Below, piece after piece: positions 9,262-22,100 of a DNA stretch of 64,000 nucleotides; within the stretch, counting starts at the first letter, position 1; each line of letters starts with the position of its first letter. Source of the DNA: Erythrocercus mccallii (Eukaryota > Chordata > Aves > Passeriformes > Dicruridae); the NCBI GenBank assembly GCA_013397435.1, contig VZRG01000345.1, positions 248,001-312,000 of the forward strand, given 5' to 3'. The notes under the pieces were generated by a model, which was given only the letters and a program-made list of their open reading frames with translations, ran no database searches and was not told where the DNA came from. A program made the position numbers and the translations under genes.

Positions 9262-10814
9262 AATCTTCCTTGAGAAACATTTAGTGGGTTTATTCTTCAC
9301 TTTTTACCACACGAGGATCTCAGGCTCTTAAATTCCTCTTTAAGATTTTTTTAGGGAAACAGAACAAGATCCAGGGCTGCTATTCATAGCCAGTGCTTAA
9401 CTGAGTCAAAGCCATAAAAGATAATCAGTTGATAGAAATAAGAACTTTCTGGAGATGTTTCTTAAATATTAGTAAATCTTGGGAAAAAATATTTGTGGAA
9501 GAAACTATCAAACCAAATAAAGGGGTTTGTACTCCTGTTCCATTCTTAACATATCTAATATTCAAGCTATGCCTTATATACTTGTGTCATGTACGTCTAA
9601 TGATTTATCATGTTGCTTTATACACGTGCTGGCTGCACCTCTTCCCTTTGCTTTCCCTCAGTACGTAGGAGCTCCAACAGATGTTCAGAGAGGAGGTCAG
9701 GAATCATCACAGGAAAAGCAGTGCCATTGTTACAGCCCACTCCCTGGTCATGCAGCCATTGTTTGTGCTAGCTGCAGCCTTTCTAAGTGTGGCATAAATG
9801 CTGGGTGTCCTATTATGAATATCACACAAGCAGCATTGGTGCAGTTACAAGCTTTCATCATGCACATCTACTGTGGCTGCTGTCTCCTGATGATAAGTGG
9901 TGAGATGATGACTTATAGAGGTGGAAGACCATTTTCAGAACCTTCTATGGCAGGTCAGCACTACCTCTGAAGCAAGGCTTATCTTTCCCGGTCCCAGTTG
10001 ATGTCAGAAGTGCTGATCATCACCCTCTTAAAGCATTAGGGGGATATTGTTCCATGAGGCAAGTCAGTCCTGTGGTCAAGAGAGATGTTTTAGGATACCC
10101 AAATCCAACCTCCTGCTTTATCTACATTGCCATCCCGATAAAAGCTAATATCCTGTTCCTGCTGTATCACATGCGTGTTGTTATTCCAGGTGTTGCTGAT
10201 ACCTACTCCCACTTCCTGCTTCAGCACTTGCAAGCTCCTTGATAGTCATAAAGTTTAAGAACTTCAGATACAGCACCTTTAGGCAGAAAAGTCAAGACCC
10301 TTTGGCATTTCCTGAAAAACTGGCTCACTGTTATCACCTAGTGTGTAATCAGACTCACCCTAGTCCGCAACACTGCACAGTCAATTGCAGGGCAACTTGC
10401 TCTAGTTAGTACTAGCTTTGGATGTAGTTCCATTAGTTTTTGACTTTCAGGGAGAAAAATTCTGTCTGCCATTTATGTGTTCTGCAATAGCAGGTCTCTG
10501 ACCTCATGACTTGGGTGGAGAAAACAGCTTTGTTTTGCCTGTCTTTGGTCCTGAATTTTTCCTGCGGTTTGCCTATGGGTTTTCCCCCATGGGTCTTCAT
10601 AGGAGACAGCTTTGACTTGTTTCCTTACAAGTGCCTTAAGATCTAAGCAAAATGGAGATTTTTAGTTCTTGGCTCACCAGGTGGATCGCTCTAAGGGAAG
10701 CCTCACGGGCATTGCCACGTCAAGATAATGTGGAAGGTTGGGAGTTTGGCTTTAAGGTTGTCCTCAAGGATAATGTAGATGCACGCTGTAGGAAGCAATA
10801 GCTAATTTACCTGT

Positions 10815-10935
10815 GATTGGGAGTCAGAAATTGTGGTTTTATTCCTGGTTCTATTAAATGGCTGTGACTGGAAGCAAGTTACTTTTTCTCACTGTGGTAG
10901 ATTCTCAGTTGTGAAAGTTTTAACTAAAATGAAAT
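10815..10935 (+). repeat. MIR SINE remnant
   Basis: The clearest MIR-like segment of the window. In order it shows GGGAGTCAGAAATTGTGG, TTTTATTCCTGGTTCT, GGCTGTGACTGGAAGCAAG, TTACTTTTTCTCACTGTGG and AGATTCTCAGTTGTGAAAG. This follows the known MIR order: gggagtcaggagacctggg, ttctattcccagctct, gctgtgtgaccttgggcaag, tcacttaacctctctgtgc, then cagtttcctcatctgtaaaa. Confidence 0.55.
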
Positions 10936-12262
10936 CAAAGGAATTGTGTCAGTTTATGCTATACGGCCATCCAGTTCCCCTCAGTATGTTTTCCTATCCC
11001 TTTAGAATAATGTAAAAATAATTGTTTGTAAAACCATACCTGAAATAATGCAAAGCAAAGCAAAGCATTATCCATTCATGAATTCCAAACCAAAATAATC
11101 TTGTTCTGAAGCTTCAAAAATTTCTGTATTGAAAGTGTTCTTGAAGATTAATAAGAATGACAAGGATCCCTAGGGCAATAATGTGCTTCTCACTTTACTG
11201 TGCACTGAAGTTTCACAGACCTCACCTGTGCTCACACACACCCAAGAAGTGAAGGAAGATGCTTCTGTCATGTCTTCATTCTTTATTGTTTCATTAAATG
11301 AAAACACAAGGTTTCTTCCCTCTTCTACATAGTTTTTCACTTGTACTGAAATGGTCCACTGTGGTTTTCTGCCTGTTAGGGTGGGTGAAGTGCTCCACCA
11401 GTCTGCTAAGTTTAATAATCTAGCACTCTTTCCAGAGGTGCTGGTGGAGTTGAGTCAGTGAATTTACTTCCCCAAGGCTGCTGAAGCTTGATTACGAGTA
11501 TTGCTCACGTAGCTGAAACGGGAGATTTGATGATTTTGTAATTTGTATTTCAGAAGCCAGCGGATATTTTTTAAGAACTGTATTCTCATCCTACTTCAAA
11601 GAAAAATTACCTACCTTGTAGGACACCCTATTCTTCAAAGCACTTTATTATCCAACCTTTACTCTTAAAGCATACTGAGTTTTCACTCATGACATGTCAT
11701 GTTTTGCAGAAAACAATATAACCCCCCAGAACTCCAAATCCAATTCTAACTGCTTGATAGATGCAGTGAAATCAGGCAAGTGGAAAGAAAGGGAATGGAG
11801 AAACAAATCTGAGATGTGCAATTCAGTGATCTATAGTAGAGATCATAACTGGCCACCTGCCTAAGTTATCAAAACACAGAGTTTCCGAAGAATTCCTTTA
11901 AGGAAACTCTAGCAAAATAATTTCTAAAAGATCAGGAAGTTAGTTGCAACTAAAAACAATGTTCTTATTTTAGACAAAATGTTGTTTATAAATGTCTGAT
12001 CATAGAGACATTGCAATCACTTCGCCACACTTCTGTCTTCAAGCATTTGTTCAGTTTTGCCCTTTATTCTCACTTCATAGTTCAGAATTTTCCCCATTTA
12101 AATAAAACACTCTCAGTCTGTTTCACAGATCTTGTACTACTTCTCCCTTCCTCTTCCCTTTTTTCTGCCAATCTTAAGCAAAATTGGCCCTCTCTCCCAA
12201 TCTTTATTTTCCCCACAAGTAATCAAGAACAAAATAAGAACAAGTTTACTGATTTCTTTTTG

Positions 12263-12317
12263 GTCAGTGTTTTATTTGAAATTGTTTTTTTGTCAGTGTT
12301 TTATTTGAAATTGTTTT
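12263..12317. repeat. Short tandem duplication (29-bp period)
   Basis: The word GTCAGTGTTTTATTTGAAAT, with its continuation TGTTTT, occurs twice, 29 bp apart, without mismatches. This is a recent local duplication in T-rich DNA. Confidence 0.9.
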
Positions 12318-14718
12318 CTGATACACTCTTTTATACCAGAAATTTGTTTCAGTACCTATTTAGTTAAAGCATGAGCCTGTAGGAATGCATTACTCAAGAT
12401 GCTCAAATAATAGTTGTAGTTTTCTGTGAATTATATTAGTACAGCCCTTAATGATACAACTCTAGTTTCCCTTGTTTGTCATTACTTTGGCATCTGGGAG
12501 TTCACTTCATTAGTTCAAATGAAACATCCTGTACTGCCTAGATCAAATCCTATATTCCAAAGTATACATACTGCAAACAGAAATCCAAGTTTCTGTGCTG
12601 AGTAATTCAAGTTCTTTGTGGAATGACTGAAAACTCTGGGCGCTTACTCCCTCTAAAAAACTTATAATCTTATTCAAAAGGGGGAGAGACTTGAGATTTC
12701 ATTCCATCTGTATATCTATATAGCAAAGCGCTTATATATCCATATTTTTAAGTAGGAGACAGTCAATAAGACATAAATAAATGCATATTTCTGAACTGTG
12801 GCCTAGCCTGCGTGTTATTTTTGGATATTTAGAACAAAGAACCTGTTCTTAGATGATGATATAGTAACTGACTTGTAGAACAGCATTAGTGTAATTTTTG
12901 GCTGAGTTCCACCTCCCAGAGAAGAGTAGGTTTATTTGAAGAGATTAAAGACAAGAAGATATACAGATTGTCACCACTCTTAAAGGAAGCTTTAATAAAT
13001 AGCACTACCATTAAGAAGACATCTGAACAGAATCAATGTCTCAGAAGAAACAGTAACTAGATCTAATCCCTAAGCAATTGTCTGCAGTTCCAGTTGCAAT
13101 ACATGTTGTTTTTCACATATTCTACTTTGAAAGGGTTGACAGATGTGCTCTTTTTCTTTTTTCCCCCTGTTTTCTGGTTATAGATGATACACTATATTTC
13201 ATGTATAAAGTATTCACAGCTATATCTCATTGTCCTTAAGAAATCTTCCATATTAGCTACAGCCATAAAAATACCAAATGAATAAAGAAAAATATAAACA
13301 AAAGAGCAGAGGTTATAAAAGAGATCAGGCTCAGCTGATCTGCTGCCAACTTTTTTCGAAGCAAATATTCTTCTTCTGACATTCATCTGTTTTTAGTCTG
13401 GAGTTCTGTATCTACTTTAACACACATTTAGCTCATGATTTGCAAAGTTTCAATATATTTTCCCTGGATACATTGTTGCACTCTTTCTCACCTTAAAGCT
13501 GTTTATGCTCTTCTATAAATGAGATATGAAAAAATAGTTGAAAACAATGGGGAAAAAAGGAGACTATAAAGACAAAGGGAAGATGGCTCAGGAAAAGCAA
13601 TCATAAGTTCTAATAATATCTTCAAAGTCATGTTATAAGTGATGAGAGGATAGCTTTTTAAAAATTCTTTCCTGAATTTCCACAGAAAAGTTATTTCTTA
13701 GAAGCCTATTTATTCTGTGGAACATGGCCTTGCATGACAAAGTGTTTTATTTCTTGATTTACTCTTGAGTGACATGTTTGCTCTCTCTCGTTGAGCTATA
13801 GAAATGTGGATCCATTATTTATGTGATATAACCCAGCTTCTGACCTATTCTATGTACTTTTTTATTAAACACACACTTTTATCAGAGAATGAACTGAACT
13901 TCATAGCATGACCAAAACCTTCAGTAACACGATAATGTCCTCATCGTTCTGCAACTTAAGCTCATGCTGGATGAAGCAATTCCTTCTTTTGTTTGTTCTG
14001 GACCTTGTGACTTGTTTTATTTGATACCCACAAATTCTCATAGTGAAATAAAAAGGGAAAAATTGTTCTATATCAACACTTGGGATTTTGTTTTAAGAGT
14101 TAGTAGTAATAACTAGCCATGATCTATAAGGTATTGGATTCCTACATGTTCCACAAGATCACAGCAAATGTCTGGACTAAGCCCTCTGCTCCGTTGGACT
14201 CCTTTTGTAAGCAGGATCTGTATGAAGGTGCAGCCTACAGGAAGCTGCAGAATGGGAATAGATCTGTAGGATAACTCTGGGTTATATGCTGAGGTCACCA
14301 TCATCAATAGCAAGTGTTTTCAGAAATTCCAGGTGCTGCTGCTATGTCAGTGTAACAGTTTGCAAGGATCACAATACTGTTATTCTGTTCCTCCTGAACC
14401 TGCAGCATCTGGCCCTACACAGCCCCTGCCCTTCTCCTGCAAGCCACAACAGAAGTTACGTGCAGAGGATCCCTTCTCTAGTAGAAGGAGCAAAGCCTTG
14501 AAATGCTCTATATTTTCACATCTTTTTCTCTGTCTTTCGAAACACCTGCTCCTTCTCACAGCAGACTGGAGTATTCAATAGAGAATCTGCATGTGCTGAA
14601 GGAGAAAGAGGATGACAAAATGTGTCCTTTGAGACAGGAGAGGTGAACACAGAGGAGACCTCAGGACTCTGAAAACCAGTCTGCTTTGTGGCACCCACTG
14701 TCAGAAGTTATTTTCAAA

Positions 14719-15220
14719 CACAGAGTCATAAAATACGAGGTTAGAAGGCACCTCAAGGATCATCTAGTCCAAAATTTCTTGGCAAAAGCATGGCCTAGGC
14801 AAGATGGCCCAGCACCCTGTTCAGGCAAATCATAAAATTGTCCTATGTTAGGTAATCCACCACTTCCCTGGAGATGTTATTCCAGTGATTAATTTTTTTC
14901 ATTGTGAAAAATGTTCCTCTCGTGTCCAATTGGAATCTCCCCAGGAGTAACTTGTACCCATCACCTCTTATCTTTTCCATGGCATTCCCTGTAAAAAGGC
15001 AGTCTCTGTTTTCTTTGTAGCCACACTTTAAATACTGGAACATGATGATAAGGTCTCCCCTAAGCTTTCTTTTGTCAAGGCTGAACAAGCCCTGTTCTCT
15101 CAATCTTTCCTCAAATGGCAGGTTTCCCAGTCCTTTGATCATCTTTGTGGTCCTTCTCCAACCTGTTCACATTTTTTTTTTTGTGTAGTGGGGATCAAAA
15201 CTGAGCACAGTATTTTAGAA
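14719..15220 (-). mobile_element. CR1 LINE 3' fragment, antisense
   Basis: Starts with the reverse complement of the CR1 3' end (CAGAGTCATAAAATACGAGG, then TTAGAAGGCACCTCAAGGATCA) and continues through typical CR1 segments (AAGGTCTCCCCTAAGCTTTC, AGGCTGAACAAGCCC). It ends near 15220. It is moderately diverged and has no intact ORF. CR1 is the dominant avian LINE, and copies are usually 5' truncated as here. An antisense open frame of about 100 codons across it (14843-15142) is a by-product. Confidence 0.88.
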
Positions 15221-18200
15221 GAAGACATCCTGTATCCTCCATGGTACAAAAGTCACAGTTCTGGAATGGCACTGACTGTTTTCTGCAAAAGATTAAAGTT
15301 AGACTAAAACACTTATGACTTCACCATACTTATCAGGTACTGGTATCAGTGAAAGATTCAGAAAGTATGACTCATCACTACTACAGGAAAAACATGTATG
15401 AAAGGATTTCTGAGAATGGTTTTCCCTTATTTCCTGATCTTTGCTGATCTTTGCTGTATTTGCTTACTTAAAGTGAATAAAACCTATTTCATCAGCTTCT
15501 CTATGTCTGTCCCCAGTACACTATTTGTTCAGATAAGGAAAAAACAAATCATTCAAATCAGCTGTAAGTAGCTGTTCTGTACAGCTATGCTGTACTCATA
15601 TTCTGGCAAACTGCAGCTACACTGACTTCTCCAGCTTTGGTTAGGCACCGGGCTTCCTACAGAGGTATCTTTTGTGCCAAACAAAGTCATGGCAGTATTC
15701 AAATTTCTTTACAGAGACTCTAATGGAAGAATCTGTTTGATCTTCCCTTTCACATGCTGGAAAGTGTTTGTTACATGCCAACAACTTGAATTTAATAAAG
15801 CACATAAGGCAATGCCCAGTCTTACTTCACTCTATGACAGGAGTTACAGCCATAGCCAAAGAGCAGCACTTTCTTGCAGAGTCTCCTTCTGCAGGAGGCA
15901 GAAAGGCCACCAATGTCAAGATCTTTGGCTTCCCCTCTGGAGGATTCATTGAGGGACCGGTGGGAGAAAATGCAGATTTGCCTATGAACTTGGCATTATA
16001 TACACACCAGGTGCTGATTTTAATAGCTATGTCATCTTCTGAGATAAACAGTGATCAGAAGCAGGTTGGCTGACACTATGTTGTCAGACTATGTGCAGGC
16101 TGCCATCAGTTCTGTCATGCTGAACAGCAAGCACTTCTGTCAAGTGTTGCCTGGAGATATTCTGGTTGGAGAAAGAAAATTTGTGTTGCTGGGCATTTGT
16201 GAGGCAATTAGCCCTGTGATCTATCCAACCTGCATGAGCAGTGTTGATGAATAAGCACCTTACTGGGACAAGGAAACAACTAGAACAATCCATTTATATG
16301 TGTGCTCTTTATTTCACTTCCTATCTCTACTGGGTAAAGATACATAAATAATTCAAAAATAAAGAATAAGTATTATTTCATTTTATACCTCTTCCTCAGC
16401 CCCAGAAAAAAGAATGATCAAACACTGGTAAGGAGGCAATGATGGGACATCTGATATCTCTGAGACTCATATATCTAAGGGACAAGGGGGGATCTTACTA
16501 CCTGCCAACAAATGTACAGGACAACTGTTCATTGTTCATTCAGAGAGCCCAACCTGTTTCTAGTGCCCTGCATCACAAAGCTGTGCGCTGTACCTGGTGG
16601 AAGATCTAATTACTCAAGGCTTGGTGCTTGGTCGTGCTAGAAATTTGGCTGATTGGAAACAAGCGGCTTTTGTTCTGTAAGCCTGTCTAAATGGTGAAGT
16701 GCCCAGTACTGTTCATGCTATTTACGCTGCCAGGAAAATCTTCAGCCAGCAGTGGGTTCAGGATGTGTTTGATGACAGGCGTGGCTTCAGGAACCCTCAG
16801 AACACCACTGCTGTCTGGATGTATCAAATACTAGTCATTTGAGGCATTGTTGTATGATTTCAAATACCCTTACTTCCTAGACTCATTATGTTGATAGGAG
16901 TATGCAGACAGGAGTATGCCTCCATTACATGGAGGGTTTAGCTTCATGAAAGCTGTCTTTTCTTGATGGTGGCCCATACATCACTTTAAGAATGAAAGCT
17001 GGTGGAAGATGCTAAATCACTGGAAAACAGCTCTTGCACAGAGAAGGTCAGTGGGCAGAGTGGCACATGAACACAGTTGAAGATATGTTGAAGTTTGCAT
17101 TAAGATGATAATCTGGAATTAAGAGGTTTGCTGTGGTATTTATGAAAATGCGCAGAGATTTACAGATTAGTGCTACATTTTCATGCAAGACTTACAGCAG
17201 AGCAACCTTGAAAAGTATGGGGCCTTGCATAATGTTACAGTAACTCAGAGACTTACAATATTACAAGTAGCAAGTGCTATAATAAAGACCCTATCTTTTG
17301 CAACATAAAATGAAAGGTTCTGATGTAAGAACCTTTCAGGATCCTTAGTGCTATAAATACGTTTGTGTATTTTTTGCACTGTGATTTACTACAATATTTT
17401 CACGTTGTTAAAAGCTTATCTTTCAGCCAGCTAAGGGAAAGTGACTTAATTGCCAGCAGTTTGGGGCTGTACCAACACGCTGTGCAGATTGGCTCTGCAC
17501 ATCTGCTCGTCCTTCAGCCCTGCTGGCTCAGCCTGGCCAAAGGCTCAGCATTGCCTGGCTCAGATCACACAAACGTTTTGTGGGGATGCTGACTCCTTTG
17601 CTGAAAAAGAGCTTGCCTGCATATCCTGCTCAGCAGAAAGCCCTTCATCTTTCTGTCCCAAGTCAAAGCCCGTGCAGGCTCCCTGGGGCCCTGCCTGCAT
17701 GGAGAGATGCTGCCCCTGGGTCGCTGGTCCATGAGCTCTGGCTGCCTTTGGCTTGGGCTGTCTGGCAGGGCAGTGTTCCGCTCTGAGCCAGGGAGCAGGT
17801 GCTGCCTGCCATCCTGGGGAAAGGGTGGTGTGCAGTGTGTACACCATGTGCTCCCTGATTCCTTCCTGGCATGTAACACCACTTTGAAATGGACAGAATC
17901 AGTATAAATAATTGTACTACTTACTGGATCTTTAATCCTTTGAAAATCATGTTAATGCTATATGTGTCTTGCTGTTTTGATATCCACAGCTTTCATGTGT
18001 CTCTTCCTTAGCATATACACTTTGGAAACAGATATGAGTGTTGGAAGAATGTATAGAAGGAGGAGTATAAGTTTTACATTTTGGTAACGGGTAATCTCTC
18101 TGGTTTAAGAGGCTTTGATAGCTACCTTTTAATTAAGGATGTGCTAACAGTAGTTTTCATCCCTATTTCACAAGAAATGTAGTTCTGTTCCAAGCTGTAT

Positions 18201-18858
18201 TTTAGTGTCATGATATGGTTGCCGTAACTACATTTTAGAGCTAGGCTCTTTCTGTTCATGCTGAAACCGTACAGAAACTTATGTTGAAATAGAAGGTACT
18301 GTGGATATGATTCACATTTGTCTGTCATTGTGTCCATTTCACCTTCATCTTTTGTGAATAATATTTTGTATTTCCAATCAGTGATTTAACTTAACCACTG
18401 CCTTCCACAGAAGCTCACAGTTAAACTCTAAATGTTTTTACTTCCCTTTAATTATAAAAATACACCAGGTTAGTTTGTAATTAAAGATAATGATAATGTT
18501 GCTTGATACCTTGTGGGAAAAAAGTTTAAATATTTCACGACCAAGGAGTTCTAGAAAGGAGGGCAGCAGAAATAGCCGAAGGTTCTTTTCCCCCCCCTCT
18601 CTTCTGGCATGGAGAACAAAGATAACAACCCCCAGGAAATTTGGTATGTAAACAAAATACAAGTTGGTAAAAGTTGAAGACTCACGGGATGCAAGAGAAG
18701 AGAGGTAGCACTGAAAATCACACAGATGAGCTCACACAGATCTTAAGACCCACCTCCAAGAGGTCACCACACCATTCCCAGCTAACTGCTTGTGTTCTCC
18801 ATATGGAGACAGCAGGAACAGTGCATCAGGAGCTTCTGTCCAGACCTACCTCTTAGAA
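15221..18858. other. Non-coding; open frames around 15.7-16.9 kb not recognised
   Basis: I see no transposon. Between 15.77 and 16.85 kb several stretches of 60-100 codons in different plus-strand frames look weakly protein-like (for example frames containing GRKATNVKIFGFPSGGF and QQWVQDVFDDRRGFRNP), with stops and frame changes between them. I could not match them to a family. They may be a decayed pseudogene or chance. The region at 17.45-17.9 kb is locally GC-richer without CpG clustering. Confidence 0.3.
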
Positions 18859-19115
18859 GCATAGAATCATAGAACATCCTGATTTGGAAGGGGCCCCCAG
18901 GGATCACTGAGTCCAACTCCTGGCCCTGCACAGGAGGACAGCCCAAGAACTACACCATGTGTCTGAGAACATTGTGCAAGCACTTCTTGAACTCTGTCAA
19001 GCTGGCGCTGTGACTGCTTCTCTGGGGAGCCTGTTCCAGTGCCCAGACACCCTCTGGGTGAAAAACCTTTTCTTAATATCCAATCTAAACCTCTCCTGAC
19101 ACAGTTTCTTTCACT
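18859..19115 (-). mobile_element. CR1 LINE 3' fragment, antisense
   Basis: Begins with the reverse-complement terminal octamers (CATAGAATCATAGAAC) followed by the characteristic TTTGGAAGGGGCCCCCAGGG and GAGTCCAACTCCTGGCCCTG. It runs about 260 bp through the CCTGTTCCAGTGCCCAGACA segment and is 5' truncated near 19115. The intact 3' end and low decay suggest a younger CR1 subfamily than the copies at 28.3 or 48.9 kb. Confidence 0.93.
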
Positions 19116-22100
19116 TGGTTTAAACTGTGCATAAAAAGGGGTGATTAAAATGCTAGACTTGGCACAAAAGTGGCAGAAACTTTGTTTTAGGTCCCCCTTG
19201 AAGGACTCTTCTTTCAAAGAAGGGGAGCAGACAGTTGGAGCTCCTGGTTTGGCTAAGCCACCATGGCTATGTGCACTAGAAGTGCTTTGTCAGCACTCTT
19301 AAGCAGGATGGGGCACTTTTAATCCTCACAATTAAAAAAAATATCTATTATAGACAAGCATGTATATGTGAAATTATTTTGTGTTTCGTCAAGCCTGAAT
19401 ATTTCTTAAAAAGATTGTTTTATATCTGATATTCAGGCATAATGAAATTTTCCTGCATCTGTGCTAATTGTGTCTTTATAAAAGAGTGAGGGCCACTCCT
19501 TCACAACTATGACTATTTGAAAATTCAATATATCCTCCTACCATATAAATGAAAAAATTACCTTGGCCATTCCTGTTGTTTCAAACTATGGATGCTCAAC
19601 AATATACTTACTTGATGTACCTCTGGAGGTTTTAAATTCAGCTCATTCTTTTTACCTGTGAAGTATGCTGATATATATGGAAGACAGCACAACAATGAAA
19701 GAAAAGAAAGTCCTTAACTCAGCTGTAAAGAATGGATGTAAATCAGTCTGTTCTGACCATGTGGGTTAAATGTTGCTTGCTGAAGCTGTGGGATGGACTG
19801 AAGACTGAATAACTTTCACGGAGTTTGGAAGACCTCATCATTTATTTTGTAAAAATGTTGTAAAATATGCTTTATGAGACATTGAGAATCTTAAAAACTC
19901 TGTTACAGTGATGTTTTATCTACAGCTATTTTAGAAGGCAATAAAGTTTACAGCTGAGATCACATTTAAACTAATATTTGTAATACTGTCTGCCTTGATT
20001 TTTAAACATTTTTACAGATGTGGCTGGTTCTTTGTGAATGCTTTCAGGCAGGGGAAGTGGGGCTATTAGTCATTATTCCCTACGTTCTTAAAATTTCTTG
20101 AATACAAGGAATGAGAAAAATACAATTGTATGCTGACTCTAGAGGGATTGGAGAGGGCAAAGAAACTTGAATAACACTTTCTCTGAAAGGACCAAAGCCT
20201 CTCCCTTGATGTGGGTTTGCCACAGCAGAATCAGCTAGAAAAATTTTGAGTATTCGTGTGAGGCCACACCATCTCTCTGCCATTCTCAGTATAGGAAGAC
20301 TTCACCCTAAGCAGTAACAAGTTATTACTACTGTAAGCAGTAACCACTCCTTTTGTAAAAGTTCTTTTACAAAATAAAAGGGTCTTTAATAACATAACAC
20401 ATGAGGTTATCCACATGTTGCCTTTGGGAGGTGTGATTGCAGTATGTGCGGGTGTGCTGAGATGACTTTCATTTACCTAACAGAGTTTTGATGTCTGTGT
20501 TGGCCTTAGATGGTGCTGTTAGTCAATGCTACCTTGCAGAAGTGTAAAGCAAAAGCCCACCTCTTCACTTTCTGGCAGTTGCAAAAAGCCTTATGTGCAT
20601 CTCAGTGAATTGCTGTAATGGACAGAAGTGCCTTGAAATATCTGAAGGATACAGCTCACAAGGGCTTTCCATACCTGTCCAGCTGAACCATTTCAGCCCA
20701 GAGAGAGGAGAGAGCTATAAGCAGAAATGCTGAGGGTGGGACTGGTTTTATCTGTCACAAGATCTCCTGTGTAAAGTGCCAGTATTTCTATTTAATGTTT
20801 GTGGCATTTCCTCCAAATAATTACAAACATATTGGTAACTGGTACTGGTAACTGTTACAAATACTTAGTAACTGTTAATCACATTTAATGTAAGAGTGGC
20901 AGGTATAGTATCTGTAATGGGTTTAATCCATTTGTAGCCAGTAGCTTGGACTATTCATCTTGTCCTATTAACAGGTGAAACAGAATCATTTTCCCTGTGT
21001 ATGCTGCTAGATTGTAGCATTACTACATTGACTTACATACTTCGTTCTGTTGAAGTTTGCATTTAGATCAGGCATAAGCAACTACCACAGCTTAGCTGAG
21101 ACACAACTTCTCTCCCTTCTCAGCCCCTTGCACAATGAGATCCTTCTTTCATGGTAAACAGAAGAGAAAAATAAACTTCTCTGAGTTAGCTGTATGAAAG
21201 GATCAGAAGCATCTTACAGATGTCTGTCACTATGAAGAACACTGGGGATGTACAAGAGGATATATGTTTTGATGACCACAATAGAAATACTTAAGAAACT
21301 CTACAATAAGCAGCAGAAAGTCAGAGCAGAATAAAGCCTACATGGTCCAGCACTGCAGAAAAAGATGTGGTAAAAAAGCTTTTGGGTTAAGGGCTAACTG
21401 ATGCAGAATTTGCAGCTACACTTCTTATTGCTCAAATTATGCTGTGCCAGGGAACTGAGACCTTGCCCAGTTTTGCATCACAGAAACACTTAGTTCTGCT
21501 TAATTAATTCTTTAGCCCCCCAAACTGGACAACTGTGAAAACTAGCTAGTAGTTATGGAAATATGTAAGAATTTTATGTTGATACTAATATGAAGTATAT
21601 TCCTTTTTTAATATCTGGAAATTATTTTCAGTACAATAGGGAGATAGGGAGCAAAGGACTCTCCTTGCATGATAATGATTTTGGTACTTTTACAAATAGC
21701 ATAGAAGATGGAGAGATAAGGAGTAATATAAAGGATAATTAACTTATAAAAATAGTTCTTAAATATCTCCTGTCATTTTTCACCTTTTTACTTGAAAATT
21801 CCATTACTTGCAAAAATAAATACAAGTTTTGACAAGTCTGGACTTGACTGATTTTGTCGGAGGTCTTATTTTTTCCACATTTCCTGCAAAGTACATGGTG
21901 AAGTCTCCCACTGTCCTCACAGTGATAGGACTGCTGAGTTTTCTTCAAAGAGTTCCCTTCTCTGACTTCTCACTATTCAGAGACTGAAAACTGGTGATAA
22001 CTAGAGCAAGCCCAAATTTTTTGTAATCTGGCACTTCCTTTCTCTTTGAATTGCTCTTCATTTGCCCTTGATGTTATACAAAGTCCTATCGAGGTGGCAT

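Larger units (their letters stand above)
8210..14718. other. Non-coding stretch with SINE remnants and small duplications
   Basis: Apart from two MIR-like fragments (about 8.83 and 10.82 kb) and two short tandem duplications (9222-9261 and 12263-12317), I see nothing recognisable. The open frames are short and AT-driven, with no exon chains that keep phase. Confidence 0.5.

Noticed and set aside
14843..15142. 99-codon minus-strand frame
   Set aside because: It lies wholly inside the antisense CR1 fragment at 14.72-15.22 kb.
15674..16850. Protein-like plus-strand frames suggesting a retrocopy or pseudogene
   Set aside because: Segments fall in three different frames with many stops, no poly-A tail follows, and I could not match any segment to a family. 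A BLASTX search would decide.
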